A stretch of 64,000 nt of DNA from DDH964 sp963806685. GTDB lineage: Bacteria > Desulfobacterota > Desulfuromonadia > Desulfuromonadales > DDH964. The notes under the pieces were generated by a model. It was not told where the DNA came from. It worked only from the letters and a program-made list of their open reading frames with translations, and did not search any database. Shown piece after piece: positions 21,094 through 29,648 of this stretch. The position numbers and the translations under genes were made by a program. Every line of letters begins with the position of its first letter. Positions within the stretch are counted from its first letter, which is position 1. The DNA is taken from assembly GCA_963806685.1 (NCBI GenBank), contig CAWDZB010000006.1, positions 206,523 to 270,522 of the forward strand, given 5' to 3'.

Positions 21094-21198
21094 CTATTTC
21101 TTGACGAAGGAAACGGCTTTCTTGCAGGTGAGACATTTGCGGGGCTTGCAGCGCCCTTCCTTTTCAAACCCGCACTTGGTGCAGCTCCAGGCAGCCAG
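21094..21198 (-). CDS. RCKP-type rubredoxin-like small zinc-ribbon protein, apparently CTG-started
   Basis: A 34-residue reading ends at TAG 21094 and encodes AAWSCTKCGFEKEGRCKPRK, then CLTCKKAVSFVKK. The CxxC...C...CxxC pattern with the RCKP core is that of small rubredoxin-like proteins seen in anaerobes; function is unknown, presumably metal binding. Family N-termini begin MAAW. Here the equivalent codon is CTG at 21198, with AAGGAGG eight bases upstream at correct spacing, and there is no ATG, GTG or TTG in place. The gene is too short for most callers. Confidence 0.65.
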   Translation of the reverse strand: MAAWSCTKCGFEKEGRCKPRKCLTCKKAVSFVKK

Positions 21199-21354
21199 GG
21201 ATCGACCTCCTTGGGATTGGGTCCCATCCCGCAGCCGGGAGACGGATAAATTTGGCCATGATTCTGGCAAGCGGATCGAGCCTGTCAAGAATGCAGCGGA
21301 CTGGCCATGACTGTGGTAAGATTTCGACATCAACCATCCCGTGCGGAGTTCTGC

Positions 21355-21891
21355 ATGCCTCCTTTGCGACGTCGTTTCCTTCCGCTGCTGGGCCTTGCGC
21401 TGCTGCTGATGCTCGGTGCCTGTTCCCACCCGCAGAATTCTCCGGAGATCCCGGAACAAACCACCTACTATATCGATGCCAATCTCGGTTTCGCCATCGA
21501 GCACCCCCAGGACTGGACACGCACCGTGCCTGCAACCGAACCCGATACCGTCGGCACGATCAGTTGGGCCCCCTTGACGGGAACAGCGCCGGCCAGTCTG
21601 GCGGTGATTGCGATGACCCCCCAGCAGGCGGTAGGCGGTTTCGACCACATGCTGGAAATATTCACGGCCGACAAGCCGGACTTTACCGCTACGGTTCATG
21701 AGCCACTGGACATTCCCGGTGCCGCCGCTGAAAAGGTGGTCGGCCAAACGCCGGCGCAAGCCTTCGAGTTGATCCTGGTCACGGCCAGCCGCCACGCTTT
21801 CATCCTGGCCCTTTCCACCCCCCCCGGAAGCGTTGCCGACTACCAGGACCTGTTCGACAAGGTCGTCGACTCCTTCCGCATCATCCCCTGA
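21355..21891 (+). CDS. Lipoprotein with a PsbP/DcrB-like domain
   Basis: The 178-residue protein starts with a signal peptide (RRRFLPLLGLALLLML) and lipobox LGAC. The mature part (YYIDANLGFAIEHPQDW) resembles the PsbP/DcrB fold: a beta sandwich starting with 'GF.I..P..W' and ending with FDKVVDSFRII. Such proteins are envelope lipoproteins of unknown role. ATG at 21355 is chosen because it gives a proper signal peptide; the frame opens at 21307. No operon partner is obvious. Confidence 0.75.
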   Translation: MPPLRRRFLPLLGLALLLMLGACSHPQNSPEIPEQTTYYIDANLGFAIEHPQDWTRTVPATEPDTVGTISWAPLTGTAPASLAVIAMTPQQAVGGFDHMLEIFTADKPDFTATVHEPLDIPGAAAEKVVGQTPAQAFELILVTASRHAFILALSTPPGSVADYQDLFDKVVDSFRIIP

Positions 21892-22035
21892 CGGTGGGCA
21901 ACGGTCCACAACGGCCTCCCTCACACGCCTTTCCCCCGGCGCCCGGCCCATGCTATATTGGCGCCGATGGCCGCCCCTCTTCAGTCCGGCCCAGTTGCCT
22001 GTTCCTTCCTTCAAGATTCGGAGGCTTACCCGGTC

Positions 22036-22584
22036 ATGGAGCCGATTAAATTGATTGAAAAGTACTACCCCCAGGGTAGCCCGGCCCACCAGGCTCTCCT
22101 CCGCCACAGCCTGCGAGTCGCGGAACTCGCCACCCGTGTCGCCAGGCAACTGGCAACGGATACGGCGGTCGATGTGGCTTTCGTCGAGGAGGCCGCGCTG
22201 CTCCACGATATCGGCATTCTCCATACCGACGCTCCGGAAATCGGCTGTCACGGTTCCCTGCCCTACATTGCCCACGCCTACAAGGGATGGGAAATGCTCG
22301 AGGCCGAGGGGCTGCCCCGCCACGCCCTGGTCTGCGACCGTCATGTCGGCATCGGGCTGTCGGCCGCGGAGATTGTCGCCCGGAAGCTTCCCCTCCCCCA
22401 CCGCGACATGCTCCCGATAACCATCGAGGAGCAGATCGTCACCTACGCCGATCTCTTCTTTTCCAAGAGTCCCAAGGAGCAGGACAGTCTTCGCCCGGTG
22501 GAAAAAGTGCGTCGCAAGCTGGCCGGGTACGGCCTCGAAAAACTGGCGGTTTTCGACGCTTGGCACGCCCGTTTCGGCCTTTGA
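22036..22584 (+). CDS. HD-domain phosphohydrolase
   Basis: The 182-residue protein has HD-superfamily metal ligands: RHSLRVAELATRVA (first His), LLHDIG (His-Asp), and CDRHVGIGLSAAEIV and QIVTYADLFF with the later His and Asp. This matches small HDIG-type proteins that hydrolyse phosphate esters; the substrate is unknown. The start MEPIKL at 22036 follows GGAGG; an in-frame ATG at 21958 would add 26 residues with no homology. It lies just upstream of the DedA gene. Confidence 0.82.
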   Translation: MEPIKLIEKYYPQGSPAHQALLRHSLRVAELATRVARQLATDTAVDVAFVEEAALLHDIGILHTDAPEIGCHGSLPYIAHAYKGWEMLEAEGLPRHALVCDRHVGIGLSAAEIVARKLPLPHRDMLPITIEEQIVTYADLFFSKSPKEQDSLRPVEKVRRKLAGYGLEKLAVFDAWHARFGL

Positions 22585-22635
22585 GGTTCGGGACCGAAAA
22601 GCGTCTGCTACAATGGCAGGAAACGGAGGCCGGGG

Positions 22636-23334
22636 ATGGAAGACTGGTTGCGCAACCTCTTTGCCTGGCTCCCCGACGGCTGGCGCTACAGCCTGCTGGT
22701 AGGGACGGTTGCCTATCTGGAATCGCTGCCGGTAATGGGCCTGCTCATCCCCGGCAGTACGCTGATTCTCTTCGCCGGCTTCCTGGCGCTGCACGGCAAG
22801 GGCGCCATTGTCTCGATCATGCTGGTTTCGATCGTCGGGGCGATTCTCGGCGATCTCTCGAGCTACGGCATGGGGGCGCGGGCCGGGGCGCCCCTGATGC
22901 AGTCCAGGCTGCTGCGCCAACGCCGGGCGCTGGTTCGCAAGGCGGAGCTCTTCTTCGCCGCCCATGGCGGCAAGAGTGTCATCTTCGCCCGCTTCGTCGG
23001 TCCGGTGCGGGGTTTAGTCCCCTTCATCGCCGGCTGCACACAGATGCGTCCTCTTCAAGTGGCCTGGTATATCCTGGTCAGCGGCATCCTCTGGGGGCTG
23101 GCCTATCCCGGCCTGGGTTATCTCGCCGGAGCGAGCTGGCAACGGGTGGAGCTGTGGAGCGGTCGGTTTTCCCTGTTCATCGCCGCCGCCCTTGTCGTCA
23201 CCGCGTTGGGGATCTGGGGGCGCAGGGTCATCACCAGCCGACGCGTGCGCGACGGGACGAAGGCGTTGCGCGACGGGGAAAATTCGCCTAAGATGCCTGC
23301 TTCCAAACCGCCTGCCAAGGACGATCCCCGATGA
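22636..23334 (+). CDS. DedA family membrane protein
   Basis: The 232-residue inner-membrane protein shows the DedA (SNARE-associated) pattern: ESLPVMGLLIPGSTLILFAG near the N-terminus, a glycine-rich GAILGDLSSYGMG, and FARFVGPVRGLVPFIAG with the key Arg residues. The family acts in undecaprenyl-phosphate/phospholipid flipping and proton-linked envelope homeostasis. ATG at 22636 has GGAGGCCGGGG before it. It overlaps aguA by 4 bp (ATGA). A basic tail follows the last helix. Confidence 0.9.
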   Translation: MEDWLRNLFAWLPDGWRYSLLVGTVAYLESLPVMGLLIPGSTLILFAGFLALHGKGAIVSIMLVSIVGAILGDLSSYGMGARAGAPLMQSRLLRQRRALVRKAELFFAAHGGKSVIFARFVGPVRGLVPFIAGCTQMRPLQVAWYILVSGILWGLAYPGLGYLAGASWQRVELWSGRFSLFIAAALVVTALGIWGRRVITSRRVRDGTKALRDGENSPKMPASKPPAKDDPR

Positions 23335-24362
23335 ATCTACGCCTGCCAGCCGAATGGGAGGAGCAGGACGGCATCCTGCTCGCCTGGCCCCACCTCGACA
23401 CCGATTGGGCCCCCTGGCTTTATGAAGTGGAGCCGGTCTTCGTCGCCATCGCCGCCGCAGCCAGCGGTTTTGGCCGGGTGCTGATCGTCGCTCCCGAAGC
23501 CGGACTGATCCTCGCCCGCCTCGAGGCGGCCGGCGCGCAGATGGCGCGCATCCATCTGGAGCAGCTGCCGACCAACGACACCTGGGCCCGGGATTTCGGC
23601 CCGCTCACCGTCTACGAGCAGGGGCGGCCGGTGCTCCTCGATTTCGGCTTCAACGGCTGGGGCCTGAAATTCGCGGCCGACCGCGATAACCAGGTCACCC
23701 GCCGATTGCTCGCCGCCGGGGTCTTCGCCGGGGTGGAGTGCCGCTGCCCGGGACTGGTTCTCGAGGGGGGAAGCATCGAGAGCGACGGCGCCGGCCTGCT
23801 GCTGACCACCGCCGAATGCCTGCTTGGCCCCAACCGCAATCCCCATCTCGATCGCGCGGGGGTGGAAGGGGAACTGAGGCGCTGGCTCGGTGCCAAGCGG
23901 GTCCTCTGGCTGGAGCACGGCAACCTGGCCGGCGACGACACCGACTCCCATATCGATACCCTGGCCCGGCTTTGCCCGGACAACACCATCGTCTACGTCA
24001 GCTGCCCGGATCCCGAGGACGAGCACCATGCCGGCATCGGCCGCATGGCTATCGAGTTGCAGCACCTGCGCACTGCCGCCGGCCAACCCTTTCGGCTGCT
24101 TGCCCTCCCCTGGCCCCAGGCCTGCTACGACGATGAGGGGCAACGGCTGCCGGCGACCTACGCCAACTTCCTGGTGCTCAACGGCGCTGTCCTGGTGCCC
24201 ACCTATGCCGACCCGGCCGACGAGACCGCCCTGGCGGTCATCGCCCAGGCCTTCCCCGGCCGCGAAATCATCGGCATCGACTGCCGGTCGCTGATCCTCC
24301 AGCACGGGTCCCTTCACTGCGTGACCATGCAGCTGCCCAAGGGTGTGCTGGGTGCTGGATAA
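23331..24362 (+). CDS. aguA: Agmatine deiminase (peptidylarginine deiminase family)
   Basis: This enzyme converts agmatine to N-carbamoylputrescine and ammonia. The 343-residue protein has the family start PAEWEEQDGILLAWPH, NDTWARDFGP (substrate acid residues), LEGGSIESDG, NLAGDDTDSHIDTLARL, and the nucleophile Cys in HGSLHCVTMQ near the C-terminus. Pairing with aguB 51 bp downstream supports agmatine over peptidyl-arginine as substrate. The start overlaps the DedA stop by 4 bp. Confidence 0.93.
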   Translation: MNLRLPAEWEEQDGILLAWPHLDTDWAPWLYEVEPVFVAIAAAASGFGRVLIVAPEAGLILARLEAAGAQMARIHLEQLPTNDTWARDFGPLTVYEQGRPVLLDFGFNGWGLKFAADRDNQVTRRLLAAGVFAGVECRCPGLVLEGGSIESDGAGLLLTTAECLLGPNRNPHLDRAGVEGELRRWLGAKRVLWLEHGNLAGDDTDSHIDTLARLCPDNTIVYVSCPDPEDEHHAGIGRMAIELQHLRTAAGQPFRLLALPWPQACYDDEGQRLPATYANFLVLNGAVLVPTYADPADETALAVIAQAFPGREIIGIDCRSLILQHGSLHCVTMQLPKGVLGAG

Positions 24363-24413
24363 CCCGGCCCTTTCTTTGATCGTCACCGCAACAACGCAAC
24401 GAGGTGGTGCAGA

Positions 24414-25298
24414 ATGCCCAGAGATCTGATTATCGGAATGGTCCAGCAGGCCTGCGGCGAGGACCGCCAGGCCAACATCGAGCGCAGCATGGCCGGCATC
24501 CGCGAGGCCGCGGCCGCCGGGGCACAGCTGGTGGTGCTGCAGGAGCTTCATGCCGGGCGCTATTTCTGCCAGATCGAGTCGACCTCCCTTTTCGACCAGG
24601 CCGAGACCATTCCCGGCCCGGGCACGGAAGCCTTCGGCGCCCTGGCGAAGGAGCTGGAGGTAGTGATCGTCACCTCCCTTTTCGAGCGCCGCGCCCCGGG
24701 GCTTCACCACAATACCGCGGTGGTGCTGGAGAGGGACGGCTCGATCGCCGGTCGCTACCGCAAGATGCACATCCCCGACGACCCCGGCTACTACGAAAAA
24801 TTCTACTTCACCCCTGGCGACCTCGGCTTTGACCCGATCGACACCTCGGTCGGGCGGCTCGGGGTGCTGGTATGCTGGGACCAGTGGTATCCGGAAGCGG
24901 CCCGGCTGATGGCCCTGGCCGGGGCCGAACTGCTCATCTACCCGACCGCCATCGGCTACGACCCGCTCGACGACGATGCCGAGAAGCTGCGCCAGCGCGA
25001 GGCCTGGATCACCGTTCAACGTGGCCACGCGGTGGCCAACGGTCTGCCGCTGGTGGCGGTCAACCGGGTCGGCTTCGAGCCCGACCCGCAGGGGGGCGCC
25101 GGGGCGTTCTTCTGGGGCAACAGTTTCGTCGCCGGACCGCAGGGGGAATTCCTCGCCCGTGCCGCCGAAGAGGAGGAGGCGGTGCTGACCGTGGCCGTCG
25201 ACCTGGGCCGCAGCGAAGCGGTGCGGCGCATCTGGCCCTTCCTGCGCGACCGGCGCATCGACGCCTACGGCGACCTTCTCAAGCGCTTCCGCGACTGA
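24414..25298 (+). CDS. aguB: N-carbamoylputrescine amidase
   Basis: AguB hydrolyses N-carbamoylputrescine to putrescine, CO2 and ammonia. The 294-residue nitrilase-family protein shows the Glu-Lys-Cys triad in VLQELHAGRYFC, KMHIPDDPGYYEKFYF and LVCWDQWYPEAAR. The GYYEKFYFTPGD segment is typical of the carbamoylputrescine branch. Together with aguA it gives an agmatine-to-putrescine route. The start follows GAGGTGGTGCAGA; the acyltransferase gene begins 5 bp after the stop. Confidence 0.95.
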   Translation: MPRDLIIGMVQQACGEDRQANIERSMAGIREAAAAGAQLVVLQELHAGRYFCQIESTSLFDQAETIPGPGTEAFGALAKELEVVIVTSLFERRAPGLHHNTAVVLERDGSIAGRYRKMHIPDDPGYYEKFYFTPGDLGFDPIDTSVGRLGVLVCWDQWYPEAARLMALAGAELLIYPTAIGYDPLDDDAEKLRQREAWITVQRGHAVANGLPLVAVNRVGFEPDPQGGAGAFFWGNSFVAGPQGEFLARAAEEEEAVLTVAVDLGRSEAVRRIWPFLRDRRIDAYGDLLKRFRD

Positions 25299-25303
25299 CG
25301 ACC

Positions 25304-25888
25304 ATGGATCCACCGGCTCTTGCGCCAAGCGCCCCGCAACGCGGCAACCGCCTGACCCGGGCTTTCGGCCTCCTCGGACTGACCCTGTTGGGGTGGCGCT
25401 TTGCCGGGGCTTTCCCCGACCGGTCGAAGCTGGTCATCGTCGTCGCCCCCCATACCTCCAACTGGGACTTCGTCGTCGGCATCGCGCTGGTCTTTGCTAC
25501 CGGCCTGGACGCCCACTGGCTCGGCAAGCACCACCTGTTTCAGGGGCCCTTGGGCCCGCTGGCGCGCTGGCTGGGTGGCATTCCGGTCGACCGCCGGCAA
25601 CGCAACGACCTGGTGGAACAGACCACCGCGGCCTTTCATTCCCGAGACCGACTCTGGCTGGGCATCACCCCGGAAGGGACCCGCAAAAAGGTGGAACGCT
25701 GGAAGAGCGGATTCTGGCACATTGCCAAGGCCGCCGGCGTACCGATTGTTCTTTGTTACCTAGATTTCCAAAAACGGGAGATCGGGGTCGGCCCGCTGAT
25801 CGAACCGGGTGCGGATTACGAGGCCGATCTGGCGAGGATCCAGGCCTTCTACGCTACCGTCACCCCCTGCCATCCCGAAAAGTTCTGA
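25304..25888 (+). CDS. 1-acyl-sn-glycerol-3-phosphate acyltransferase-like protein
   Basis: The 194-residue protein has the PlsC motif HTSNWD (the catalytic H-x4-D), GGIPVDRR and ITPEGTRKK (glycerophosphate-binding block). Short members of this type are membrane-associated acyltransferases; the exact acceptor is unknown. A hydrophobic N-terminal stretch (LLGLTLLGWRFAGAF) could tether it. It follows aguB by 5 bp and is probably cotranscribed. Confidence 0.85.
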   Translation: MDPPALAPSAPQRGNRLTRAFGLLGLTLLGWRFAGAFPDRSKLVIVVAPHTSNWDFVVGIALVFATGLDAHWLGKHHLFQGPLGPLARWLGGIPVDRRQRNDLVEQTTAAFHSRDRLWLGITPEGTRKKVERWKSGFWHIAKAAGVPIVLCYLDFQKREIGVGPLIEPGADYEADLARIQAFYATVTPCHPEKF

Positions 25889-25907
25889 TCCGTACCTAGA
25901 GGAGAGA

Positions 25908-26567
25908 ATGATGGAAAAGACCCTCAGTCCCGTCGAGGTGCGGGTGCTTGGCGCCCTGATCGAAAAGGAACTGACCACTCCCGAATACTACCCCCTCTCC
26001 CTCAACGCCCTGACCAATGCCTGCAACCAGAAATCGAACCGCGACCCGGTGCTGGTTCTCGAGGAGACTGAGGTCGTCCGCGCCCTCGACGGGCTGCGCT
26101 TCAAAGGGCTGGCGCTGCAATCGTCAGAGGGCGGCCGGGTTCCCAAGTACGCCCACTCGGCGACCGGCAAGCTGCACCTCGACCCGGCAGAACTGGCGGT
26201 TCTCTGCGAGCTGCTGTTGCGTGGCCCGCAGACCCTCGGCGAGTTGCGCAGCCGCTGCGAACGGATGCATCCTTTCGCTGACCTCGGCGCCGTCGAGACG
26301 GTCCTGAACGAACTGGCCGAGCGGCAGGAGGCGTTGGTGGCCAAGCTCCCCCGTCAGCCGGGACGCAAGGAAAACCGCTACGGCCAGCTCCTCGGCGGGC
26401 CTACCGAATTCGCGGCCGAGAGCGAACCTGTCGCCGAGCCGGCGACCCTCCAGGTGCGGGGCGAAAATCAGCGGCTGGCCACCCTGGAGGAGGAGGTCGC
26501 TCTCCTGCGGCAGGAACTGGCCGATCTGCGCGATGACTTCGCGGCATTTCGTCGCCAGTTCGAATAG
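25908..26567 (+). CDS. YceH family (DUF480) protein
   Basis: The 219-residue protein matches YceH/DUF480: LSPVEVRVLGALIEKELTTP, YYPLSLNALTNACNQKSNR, then RGPQTLGELRSRCERM, the two tandem winged-helix domains. A C-terminal coiled coil (NQRLATLEEEVALLRQELA) ends the protein. Function is uncharacterised; the fold suggests DNA binding. ATG at 25908 (or 25911) follows GAGGAGAGA. It converges on mscS, with a shared hairpin between. Confidence 0.88.
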   Translation: MMEKTLSPVEVRVLGALIEKELTTPEYYPLSLNALTNACNQKSNRDPVLVLEETEVVRALDGLRFKGLALQSSEGGRVPKYAHSATGKLHLDPAELAVLCELLLRGPQTLGELRSRCERMHPFADLGAVETVLNELAERQEALVAKLPRQPGRKENRYGQLLGGPTEFAAESEPVAEPATLQVRGENQRLATLEEEVALLRQELADLRDDFAAFRRQFE

Positions 26568-26584
26568 GCTCCGTTTGCTTTCCT

Positions 26585-26626
26585 CAAAAACGTCGACGGC
26601 CGCCCGATTGGGCGGCCGTCGACGTT
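26585..26626 (-). terminator. 17-bp perfect palindromic terminator between yceH and mscS
   Basis: 26589-26605 and 26610-26626 form a perfect 17-bp stem with a GATT loop. On the minus strand the stem ends in TTTTT, so it should terminate the mscS transcript; it can also stop the converging yceH transcript. Confidence 0.88.
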
Positions 26627-26644
26627 CAGGGCCCCTGTTTATGC

Positions 26645-27715
26645 TCAGGGACTTTGCCGTTCCAGTTCGGCGCGAAGGCGCGGCAGGGCGTCGGGGTATT
26701 CGCGACGGATGAACTCGACCAGCTGTTCGCGCACCGCGCAGCGCAGATCCCAGCCTGTTCCCGAATCGGCGGAGCTGACCAGCGCCCGCAGCTCCAAGGT
26801 CCGCTCGCCGGCCTTGGTCACCTGCAGGCCGACGGCCTTGCCGTCCCAGCGCCCATCGGCGGCCACGATCCGCTCCAGTTCGGCGCGCACCGCCGCCACC
26901 GGCACGGTGTAGTCGGTATAGAGATAGACCGTGCCGAGCAGGTCCGCCGAGGTCCGGGTCCAGTTCTGAAAGGGTTTTTCCAGAAAATAGGTGATCGGCA
27001 CAATCAGCCGCCGCAGATCCCATATCCGCACCACCACGTAGGTCAGGGTGATCTCCTCGATGCGCCCCCATTCCCCCTCGACGATCACCACGTCGTCGAG
27101 GCGGATCGGCTGGGTGAGGGCGATCTGGATGCCCGCGATGAGGGTGGCGAGGCTGCGCTGGGCGGCAAAGCCGGCGATCACCCCGGCGATGCCGGCCGAT
27201 GCCAACAGGCTGACGCCGATTTGCCGCACCTTGTCGAAGGTCATCAGCATGCTCGCCGCGGCGATGAACAGGACGACGACCAGGACGATCTTGACCAGCA
27301 CATCGACCTGGGTGTGAACCTCCCGGGCCTTGAGATTGTCCCGGGTCTGCAGGTCGTAACGGCTCAGCACCAGTTCCTTGAGGCCAAAGGTGGTGGCGGC
27401 CAGAAACCAGGCCAATGCGACTATCAACGCCAGGCTGCAAAGATGCCGCAGCAGGGCGATAATTTCCGGGGGAAACACCAGAGCCGGGAGGACTATCAGG
27501 ACCCCGAGCAGTGGCAGCAGAAATTTGGCCGGGGGACGCCACCGGCGGACCAGGGCATGCTGCAGGGCCGTATCGGGGCGTGCCGCCAGGCGGAACAGCA
27601 CCCGGAACAGCACAAAATAAACCAGCAGGCCGGCAACGATCGCCGCCACCAGAGCGGCCACCGACGCCGTCGCTCCCTCCCGGCCGAGCAGATGGGTGAT
27701 TCCGGACCAGTCCAT
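26645..27715 (-). CDS. MscS family mechanosensitive channel
   Basis: The 356-residue inner-membrane protein has four or five N-terminal helices. The pore-lining helix and beta domain of the MscS family follow: LLASAGIAGVIAGFAAQRSLATLIAGIQIALTQPI (broken here as AGVIAGFAAQRSLATLIAG), then IRLDDVVIVEGEWGRIEEITLTYV. It should release solutes under osmotic downshock. ATG at 27715 starts MDWSGITHL. It is transcribed leftwards toward the palindromic terminator. Confidence 0.9.
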   Translation of the reverse strand: MDWSGITHLLGREGATASVAALVAAIVAGLLVYFVLFRVLFRLAARPDTALQHALVRRWRPPAKFLLPLLGVLIVLPALVFPPEIIALLRHLCSLALIVALAWFLAATTFGLKELVLSRYDLQTRDNLKAREVHTQVDVLVKIVLVVVLFIAAASMLMTFDKVRQIGVSLLASAGIAGVIAGFAAQRSLATLIAGIQIALTQPIRLDDVVIVEGEWGRIEEITLTYVVVRIWDLRRLIVPITYFLEKPFQNWTRTSADLLGTVYLYTDYTVPVAAVRAELERIVAADGRWDGKAVGLQVTKAGERTLELRALVSSADSGTGWDLRCAVREQLVEFIRREYPDALPRLRAELERQSP

Positions 27716-27835
27716 GTAAGCTCCTTTGCTAACTTTATTAACATTAACCGTTGCCTAAAACCACACAAACGGCTTGCCCAGTATAGTTTAACCGGAGCCT
27801 GACGATATTCCCGACCCGGGCGTGGTCCATCTTAA

Positions 27836-28264
27836 AGCAGCGAGGCCGGCCTGCTGCTCGGCGCCCGGCACCAGACCGGGCCGCTGATCTGGGACCTGCC
27901 GGCGACGGGCAACCGCTTCATCCGCGACCTGGGTCTGGCGCTGTTCATGGCTGCCGTCGGCACCTCGGCAGGAGGTTCGTTCATCGCGACCCTCCACGAG
28001 CGCGGACTGGCGCTGCTCTTCTCCGGGGCGCTCGTCACCCTGTTGCCGGTCGCCGTCGGGGTTGCCATCGGCCTGTGGCTGCTGCGCATCCGATTTCTGC
28101 GCCTGCTCGGCGCCCTGGTCGGCGGCATGACCACCGCCTCGGGGCTGGCGGCTGCCGGCGCCTTGTCGCCAACCACCTACGCAGCGGCAGCATGCGCCAC
28201 CGTCTACCCCGCCGCCCTGATCGGCAAGATCCTCGCCGTCAAGATCCTGCTGCTCCTCCTTTAG
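27836..28264 (+). pseudogene. C-terminal remnant of an AspT/YidE-YbjL-type transporter
   Basis: An open frame of ~140 residues runs from just after a TAA at 27833 to TAG at 28264. It reads AGLLLGARHQTGPLIWDLP, LGLALFMAAVGTSAGGSF and LLGALVGGMTTASGLAAAG. This is the second membrane repeat of the AspT/YidE antiporter family (families of ~550 residues). The N-terminal two-thirds and any start codon are missing, so it is a truncated gene. Confidence 0.7.
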
Positions 28265-28441
28265 AGCCAGGATCGCCCCGGGTCCTGCGGATAAAAACGG
28301 AAACTGCTCAGCGGCAGTTGCATCATTCGGCCCTGCGATGGTAGTTAATGAAGACCCCGAGTGCACCGCGACCACGGACGGCCGGAAGGGACCGGCCGTT
28401 CTGCCACCAGCGCCAGGTCGCGGCATTTTGCCGGACAAGCC

Positions 28442-29299
28442 ATGACCCGTTTTTCACCCCTGTTGCCAAAATTGCTGCGCATCCTGCTCCTGTCGGCATT
28501 GCTCTTCGCCTTCGCCGGCGGCTGCACACCACGGGCGCCTTACCCAGCCCCTTCCACGCTGCCGCCTGCGCCTTCATCCTCGCCAGCGGACGACCCGATC
28601 GCTGCGCTGCTGCCCGTCCCGACCGGTCCAGCCGCCACAACGGTACCGGCCCTGGAGGCAATGGGCTACAGTGTCCAGGTCGGGGCTTTTGCCAATCTCG
28701 ACAATGCGGTTCGCCTGGAGCGCCAACTCGAAGCCCGCGGCATCGATGCCTACTACTTTCTCCACGACTCGGGTCTCTACAAGGTCCGATTCGGCAACCA
28801 CTCCAGCTACCAGGCGGCCCGTGCCGAGGCCCAGCAACTGAGGTCGCAGGGGTTGATCGGCGCCTACTTCATCGTCATTCCAGAAGACTACCCCGCCGCC
28901 CGGCTTGCCGGAAGGAACCATGCCGAACTGCGCACTGAACTGGTAAAAACCGCCCGCCGCTTTATCGGCGTTCCCTATCGCTGGGGAGGGACCGATGCCG
29001 AGGATGGGTTCGACTGCAGCGGCCTGACCCTGGTCTGTTACCGTCTCAACGGCCTCAATCTTCCCCGGGTCTCACGCAGCCAGTACCAGGCCGGCCGCCG
29101 CATCGCCCGAAACCAGTTGCAAAAGGGAGATCTGGTCTTCTTCGCCACCCACGGCGGTAACCGCGTCACCCACGTCGGACTCTACATTGGCAACGGCAAG
29201 TTCATCCACGCGCCGCGGACCGGCAAGACGGTCCGCATTGCCAACCTGTCTTCCCCCTTTTTTGCCCGCACCTTCGTCGGCGGCCGCAGCTACCTGTGA
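28442..29299 (+). CDS. Lipoprotein with SPOR and NlpC/P60 domains (peptidoglycan endopeptidase)
   Basis: The 285-residue protein has a signal peptide with lipobox FAGGC and a Pro-rich linker. A SPOR-like domain (YSVQVGAFANLDNAVRLERQ ... YKVRFGNHSSYQAA) follows, then an NlpC/P60 domain: RFIGVPYRWGGTDAEDGFDC with catalytic Cys in DCSGLT, His in VTHVGLYIGNG and a third polar His in FIHAPRTGK. It probably cleaves peptide cross-links at sites of denuded glycan. ATG at 28442 is the one giving the signal peptide. Confidence 0.92.
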   Translation: MTRFSPLLPKLLRILLLSALLFAFAGGCTPRAPYPAPSTLPPAPSSSPADDPIAALLPVPTGPAATTVPALEAMGYSVQVGAFANLDNAVRLERQLEARGIDAYYFLHDSGLYKVRFGNHSSYQAARAEAQQLRSQGLIGAYFIVIPEDYPAARLAGRNHAELRTELVKTARRFIGVPYRWGGTDAEDGFDCSGLTLVCYRLNGLNLPRVSRSQYQAGRRIARNQLQKGDLVFFATHGGNRVTHVGLYIGNGKFIHAPRTGKTVRIANLSSPFFARTFVGGRSYL

Positions 29300-29387
29300 C
29301 CAAGAGCAGCTGTGGTCGGTAACCGCCAGCGGAAACCGTCCCAATCGTGCTAGACTGCAAATGTACCCTTTAACAGGAGGTGTGACG

Positions 29388-29582
29388 ATGAACGCTATAC
29401 TGGTCAGAGGTCGGATCAACCAGGCTCGGGGTGAATTCCGATACCGGTTATGCCGAATGACCGGCAACCGTCGTGGTCGAGTCGCAGGCGGGATGCTCAG
29501 GCTGATGGGTGGAATGCAGGTCAAGTATGGCCGTGCCCGGACGGCGGCCGGCAGGCGCTTGCGTAAGCTCACCGGCCATTAG
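29388..29582 (+). CDS. CsbD-like small, arginine-rich protein
   Basis: This 64-residue protein starts at ATG 29388 behind ACAGGAGGTGTGACG, an excellent ribosome site. It reads VRGRINQARGEFRYRLCRMT and later MQVKYGRARTAAGRRL. The layout (GR-N-ARG ... TGN ... GG-Q-KYG-A) recalls CsbD stress proteins, but lysine and acidic residues are replaced by arginine, giving a very basic protein that might bind nucleic acid. The likeness to CsbD is by eye and moderate. Confidence 0.6.
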   Translation: MNAILVRGRINQARGEFRYRLCRMTGNRRGRVAGGMLRLMGGMQVKYGRARTAAGRRLRKLTGH

Positions 29583-29648
29583 CACCTTTTCACCCTCGCC
29601 CCTCGGGAGCAGCCGCCCACTGGCAGAAGATTCCCGGTCTCGCCGGGG

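Noticed and set aside
21199..22965. A long open frame antisense to the lipoprotein, HD and DedA genes, continuous with the RCKP frame
   Set aside because: Only the last 34 codons have homology and a ribosome site; the rest shadows real plus-strand genes.
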